DNA of 35,001 nt from Streptomyces hilarionis (lineage in GTDB: Bacteria; Actinomycetota; Actinomycetes; Streptomycetales; Streptomycetaceae), in assembly GCF_024539675.1 (NCBI RefSeq), contig NZ_JAHHIT010000058.1, forward strand, positions 1 through 35,001. The letters are read 5' to 3'. Every line of letters starts with the position of its first letter. Positions within the stretch are counted from its first letter, which is position 1. The notes beneath the pieces were generated by a model. The model saw only the letters and a list, made by a program, of their open reading frames with translations. It did not search any database and was not told the origin of the DNA. The position numbers and the translations under genes are program-made. Below are positions 31,640 through 35,001 of this stretch, piece by piece.

Positions 31640-32953
31640 GTGCTCACCGCGTTCGCCCGGGCGTTCAGGACGCCCGACCTGCGCAAGAAGCTCCTCTTCA
31701 CGCTCGGGATCATCGTGATCTACCGGGTCGGGACGCACATCCCGATCCCCGGTGTCGACTACACGTCCGTTCAGCGGTGTGTGGACGAGGCGTCCGGCAA
31801 CCAGGGCCTCTTCGGTCTGGTGAACATGTTCAGCGGCGGTGCGCTGCTGCAGATCACCATCTTCGCGCTGGGCATCATGCCGTACATCACGGCGAGCATC
31901 ATCCTTCAGCTGCTCACGGTGGTCATCCCGCGTCTGGAGGCCCTGAAGAAGGAGGGCCAGGCCGGTACCGCGAAGATCACGCAGTACACCCGGTACCTCA
32001 CCGTGGCGCTCGCCATCCTCCAGGGCACCGGTCTGGTGGCCACGGCCCGCAGCGGCGCCCTGTTCTCCGGTTGCTCGGTCGCGTCCAGCATCGTCCCGGA
32101 CCAGGCGATCTTCACGACCATCACCATGGTCATCTGCATGACCGCCGGCACGGCCATGGTCATGTGGCTCGGTGAGCTCATCACCGACCGCGGCATCGGC
32201 AACGGCATGTCGATCCTGATGTTCATCTCGATCGCCGCGACGTTCCCCTCCGCGCTGTGGGCCATCAAGAAGCAGGGCACGCTGGCGGACGGCTGGATCG
32301 AGTTCGGCACCGTCATCCTGGTGGGCCTCGTCATGGTCGGCCTGGTGGTCTTCGTCGAGCAGGCCCAGCGCCGGATCCCCGTGCAGTACGCGAAGCGCAT
32401 GATCGGTCGCCGGTCCTACGGCGGCACCTCGACGTACATCCCGCTGAAGGTGAACCAGGCCGGTGTGATCCCGGTCATCTTCGCCTCGTCGCTGCTCTAC
32501 ATCCCGGCCCTGGTGGCCCAGTTCTCCAGCGGGCAGTCCGGCTGGAAGACCTGGATCGAGACCAACCTGACCAAGGGCGACCACCCGATCTACATCAGCC
32601 TGTACTTCTTGCTGATCGTTTTCTTCGCGTTCTTCTACGTGGCGATCTCCTTCAACCCCGAGGAAGTCGCCGACAACATGAAGAAGTATGGTGGCTTCAT
32701 CCCGGGCATCCGGGCTGGCCGACCGACCGCTGAGTACCTCTCGTACGTGCTCAACCGGATCACCTGGCCGGGTTCGCTGTATCTGGGTCTTATCGCTCTT
32801 GTACCGACGATGGCGTTGGTTGGCTTCGGGGCAAGCCAGAACTTCCCGTTCGGTGGCACCAGCATCCTGATCATCGTGGGTGTCGGTCTCGAAACGGTGA
32901 AGCAGATCGAGAGCCAGCTCCAGCAGCGCAATTACGAAGGGTTCCTCCGCTGA
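31640..32953 (+). CDS. secY: Protein translocase channel subunit SecY
   Basis: The 437-residue SecY, the ten-helix channel for protein export and membrane insertion. It starts at GTG 31640, four bases after AGGAGG (31630-31635). The plug/TM2 region MFSGGALLQITIFALGIMPY, the cytoplasmic QRRIPVQYAKRM loop and the C-terminal VGLETVKQIESQLQQRNYEGF are intact. Codons near 32778-32835 are unusually varied for this gene. The stop overlaps the adk start (TGATG). Confidence 0.98.
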   Translation: MLTAFARAFRTPDLRKKLLFTLGIIVIYRVGTHIPIPGVDYTSVQRCVDEASGNQGLFGLVNMFSGGALLQITIFALGIMPYITASIILQLLTVVIPRLEALKKEGQAGTAKITQYTRYLTVALAILQGTGLVATARSGALFSGCSVASSIVPDQAIFTTITMVICMTAGTAMVMWLGELITDRGIGNGMSILMFISIAATFPSALWAIKKQGTLADGWIEFGTVILVGLVMVGLVVFVEQAQRRIPVQYAKRMIGRRSYGGTSTYIPLKVNQAGVIPVIFASSLLYIPALVAQFSSGQSGWKTWIETNLTKGDHPIYISLYFLLIVFFAFFYVAISFNPEEVADNMKKYGGFIPGIRAGRPTAEYLSYVLNRITWPGSLYLGLIALVPTMALVGFGASQNFPFGGTSILIIVGVGLETVKQIESQLQQRNYEGFLR

Positions 32954-33615
32954 TGCGTATCGTCCTCGTCGGGCCGCCGGGCGCCGGAAAGGGAACGCAG
33001 GCCACACGTCTGGCCGAGAAGCTCCGCGTTCCGCACATCTCCACGGGCGACCTGTTCCGCGCCAACATCAGCCAGCAGACGGAACTCGGGAAGCTCGCGA
33101 AGTCCTACATGGACGCCGGCAACCTCGTCCCCGACGAGGTCACCATCGCCATGGCCAAGGACCGCATGGAGCAGCCGGACGCCGAGCGCGGCTTCCTGCT
33201 GGACGGCTTCCCGCGCAACGTCTCGCAGGCCGAGGCGCTCGACGAGCTCCTCACCACCGAGGGCATCAAGCTGGACGCGGTACTGGACCTGGAGGCCCCG
33301 GAGGAGGAGGTCGTCAAGCGGATCGCCGGCCGGCGCATCTGCCGCAACGACTCCTCGCACGTCTTCCACGTGACGTACAAGAAGGCCGCCGAGGAAGGCG
33401 TCTGCGACGTCTGCGGCGGCGAGCTGTACCAGCGTGACGACGACTCCGAGGAGACGGTCCGCACGCGGCTCGAGGTCTACCACACGCAGACCGAGCCGAT
33501 CATCGACTACTACAAGGCGCAGGGCCTGGTCGTGACGATCGAGGCCATGGGTCCCGTGGACGAGGTCACCGGCCGTGCGCTGGCGGCGCTGAAGCGCGAG
33601 GGCGACGACCAGTAG
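32953..33615 (+). CDS. adk: Adenylate kinase
   Basis: A 220-residue long-form adenylate kinase (AMP + ATP to 2 ADP). The P-loop is GPPGAGKGT (7-15), and DGFPRN is the AMP-side motif. The LID domain carries C130, C151 and C154 (CDVC), but the usual second Cys of the first pair is D133, so a zinc site, if present, is three Cys plus Asp or His. The start overlaps the secY stop, an order (secY-adk-map) common in Gram-positive bacteria. Confidence 0.98.
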   Translation: MRIVLVGPPGAGKGTQATRLAEKLRVPHISTGDLFRANISQQTELGKLAKSYMDAGNLVPDEVTIAMAKDRMEQPDAERGFLLDGFPRNVSQAEALDELLTTEGIKLDAVLDLEAPEEEVVKRIAGRRICRNDSSHVFHVTYKKAAEEGVCDVCGGELYQRDDDSEETVRTRLEVYHTQTEPIIDYYKAQGLVVTIEAMGPVDEVTGRALAALKREGDDQ

Positions 33616-33629
33616 TCGTCGGCCCGGAT

Positions 33630-33663
33630 ACGGCCGTGGAGTCCCCCGGGACCCCACGGCCGT
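33630..33663 (+). terminator. Hairpin between adk and map
   Basis: ACGGCCGTGG (33630-33639) pairs with CCACGGCCGT (33654-33663), and GTCCC (33641-33645) with GGGAC (33648-33652), with one A-C mismatch between. About 15 bp in all, followed by ACTGTTGTGT. It probably limits read-through from secY-adk into map. Confidence 0.65.
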
Positions 33664-33714
33664 ACTGTTGTGTACGTAGTGACCGACCTGAGTGACGGAG
33701 AGCGCAGGCCCCCC

Positions 33715-34551
33715 ATGGTGCAGATCAAGAGCCCCGAGCAGATCGCCAAGATGCGTGCGGCGGGGTTGGTCGTCGCCGCCATCCACGACGCCACGCGGGA
33801 AGCGGCGGTGCCGGGCGCGACGACGATGGACCTGGACCTCGTCGCCCGCAAGGTCCTCGCGGAGCACGGCGCGAAGTCGAACTTCCTCGGTTACGGCGGC
33901 TTCCCCGCGACGATCTGCACCTCGGTGAACGACGTGGTCGTGCACGGCATCCCCTCCGGCGAGGTCGTCCTCAAGGACGGCGACGTCATCTCGATCGACT
34001 GCGGCGCGATCGTGGACGGCTGGCACGGCGACGCGGCGTACACCGCCTTCGTCGGCTCCGGCCACGCCCCGGAGCTGATCGAGCTCTCCCGGGTGACGGA
34101 GGAGTCGATGTGGGCCGGCATCGCGGCCATGAAGCTCGGCAACCGTCTGGTGGACGTGTCGCGGGCCATCGAGACGTACATCCGCCGCCAGCCGAAGCCC
34201 GGCGGCGGCCGCTACGGCATCATCGAGGACTACGGCGGCCACGGCATCGGCACCGAGATGCACATGGACCCGCACCTGCTGAACTACGTCGACCGCCGGC
34301 GGGGCAAGGGTCCCAAGCTGGTGCCCGGCTTCTGCCTCGCCATCGAGCCGATGGTCTCGCTCGGCACCCCGCGCACCGAGGTCCTCGAGGACGACTGGAC
34401 GGTCATCACGACCGACGGGACCTGGTCCTCGCACTGGGAGCACTCCGTGGCGCTGACGGAGGAGGGGCCGCTGGTGCTCACCTCTCCCGACGGCGGCAGG
34501 GCGAAGCTGGCCGAGCACGGTGTCGAGGCGGCCCCGGACCCGCTGGCCTGA
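33715..34551 (+). CDS. map: Methionine aminopeptidase, type I
   Basis: A 278-residue methionine aminopeptidase that removes the initiator Met from new proteins. The five metal ligands are D95, D106, H176, E211 and E242 (in VDGWHGD, YGGHGIG, LAIEPM and WEHS). I start it at ATG 33715 (MVQIKSPEQIAKM); a GTG at 33670 is in frame but adds residues not expected. The ribosome site is CAGG (33706-33709) or GGAGAG further out. Streptomyces often has a second map gene elsewhere. Confidence 0.97.
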   Translation: MVQIKSPEQIAKMRAAGLVVAAIHDATREAAVPGATTMDLDLVARKVLAEHGAKSNFLGYGGFPATICTSVNDVVVHGIPSGEVVLKDGDVISIDCGAIVDGWHGDAAYTAFVGSGHAPELIELSRVTEESMWAGIAAMKLGNRLVDVSRAIETYIRRQPKPGGGRYGIIEDYGGHGIGTEMHMDPHLLNYVDRRRGKGPKLVPGFCLAIEPMVSLGTPRTEVLEDDWTVITTDGTWSSHWEHSVALTEEGPLVLTSPDGGRAKLAEHGVEAAPDPLA

Positions 34552-34562
34552 GCCGTCCTGCG

Positions 34563-34592
34563 GGGGTTCGGCCGCGAGGCGGGCCGGGCCCC
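34563..34592 (+). terminator. Terminator hairpin after map
   Basis: GGGGTTCGGCC (34563-34573) pairs with GGCCGGGCCCC (34582-34592), 11 bp with two G-U pairs, 11 bases after the map stop. No U-tract. Confidence 0.5.
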
Positions 34593-34630
34593 TCGGTTAA
34601 GGAGCTCGGCTGTGGGGCAGACTTCTCGAT

Positions 34631-34659
34631 TCGTGTTTCGGTCAGGGCTGACGTAGACT
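34631..34659 (+). promoter_or_regulatory. Candidate infA promoter
   Basis: TAGACT (34654-34659) is a good Streptomyces -10; the -35 at 17-nt spacing is poor (TCGTGT, 34631-34636). It predicts a start near 34666 and a leader of about 90 nt. It fits with infA opening the next operon. Confidence 0.5.
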
Positions 34660-34753
34660 GACTCGTCGGCTCTCGTGCACCCGCATGTCCGCATGCGCCC
34701 GTAAGGGAAAAGGCGGGGGAGCCGATCAAGGTAGTCGATTCGAAGGGCGAAGC

Positions 34754-34975
34754 GTGGCCAAGAAGCAAGGTGCCATCGAGATCGAGGGCACTGTCGTCGA
34801 GTCTCTTCCGAACGCCATGTTCAAGGTCGAGCTCCAGAACGGCCACCAGGTCCTGGCGCACATCAGCGGCAAGATGCGTATGCACTACATCCGTATCCTC
34901 CCTGACGACCGGGTCGTGGTGGAGCTGTCTCCGTACGACCTGACGCGTGGCCGGATCGTCTACCGCTACAAGTAG
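34754..34975 (+). CDS. infA: Translation initiation factor IF-1
   Basis: The 73-residue IF-1, an OB-fold protein that sits in the A site during initiation. It starts at GTG 34754, six bases after GAAGGG (34742-34747), giving [33 protein letters not shown] and [11 protein letters not shown] are diagnostic. In Streptomyces it is normally followed by rpmJ, rpsM, rpsK, rpoA and rplQ, which would lie beyond the window. Confidence 0.98.
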   Translation: MAKKQGAIEIEGTVVESLPNAMFKVELQNGHQVLAHISGKMRMHYIRILPDDRVVVELSPYDLTRGRIVYRYK

Positions 34976-35001
34976 ATCTTGCCCGTACCTTCGTGGGGGG
35001 G

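Overview
The window is high-GC actinobacterial DNA, almost certainly from a Streptomyces. The translations, lengths and unusual start codons (for example a TTG start giving a 1161-residue RpoB, a 1299-residue RpoC, a 397-residue EF-Tu and a 437-residue SecY) match the Streptomyces ribosomal and RNA-polymerase supercluster as I know it. I count 40 protein genes: 25 ribosomal proteins, 8 other core genes (rpoB, rpoC, fusA, tuf, secY, adk, map, infA) and 7 accessory genes. No rRNA, tRNA, CRISPR array or mobile element was seen.

Layout. (1) 1-1752: two related secreted lipoproteins, the first cut by the window edge. (2) 1753-11220: rplJ-rplL-rpoB-rpoC, with an L10-type leader ahead of rplJ, a strong hairpin between rplL and rpoB, a probable separate rpoB promoter with a long structured leader, and a perfect 18-bp terminator stem after rpoC. 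(3) 11221-13926: a divergent pair of membrane-glycosylation genes (a GT-C transferase on the minus strand and a GtrB/DPM1-like GT2 on the plus strand). (4) 13924-18597: rpsL-rpsG-fusA-tuf (str operon), closed by a perfect 15-bp hairpin. (5) 18598-21190: three minus-strand accessory genes (a Cys-rich hypothetical, a winged-helix/zinc-ribbon protein and a small membrane protein) plus about 540 bp without a gene. (6) 21191-26988: S10 operon, rpsJ to rpsQ. (7) 27031-31452: spc operon, rplN to rplO, with a hairpin at each border. (8) 31453-35001: secY-adk-map-infA; infA starts the alpha-operon block that continues past the edge.

The core genes form the translation and transcription machinery: ribosomal proteins, the two large RNA-polymerase subunits, elongation factors G and Tu, IF-1, the protein-export channel, adenylate kinase and N-terminal Met removal. 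Many genes in the S10/spc blocks overlap by 1-4 bases (TGATG or TAATG), implying translational coupling. Operon borders carry long near-perfect hairpins, mostly without a U-tract, as is usual in Streptomyces. Sigma-HrdB-like promoters are readable ahead of rpoB (TGGACA-17-TACACT), rpsL (TTGACC-17-TACGCT) and rpsJ (TTGACC-16-TATTCT).

The most interesting non-textbook signal is an identical 25-nt hairpin-forming element in the leaders of both the str (rpsL) and S10 (rpsJ) operons, which suggests a shared leader-level control. I found no clear evidence of a wholly new multi-gene system. The accessory genes between rpoC and rpsL and between tuf and rpsJ are the least-explained part of the window.
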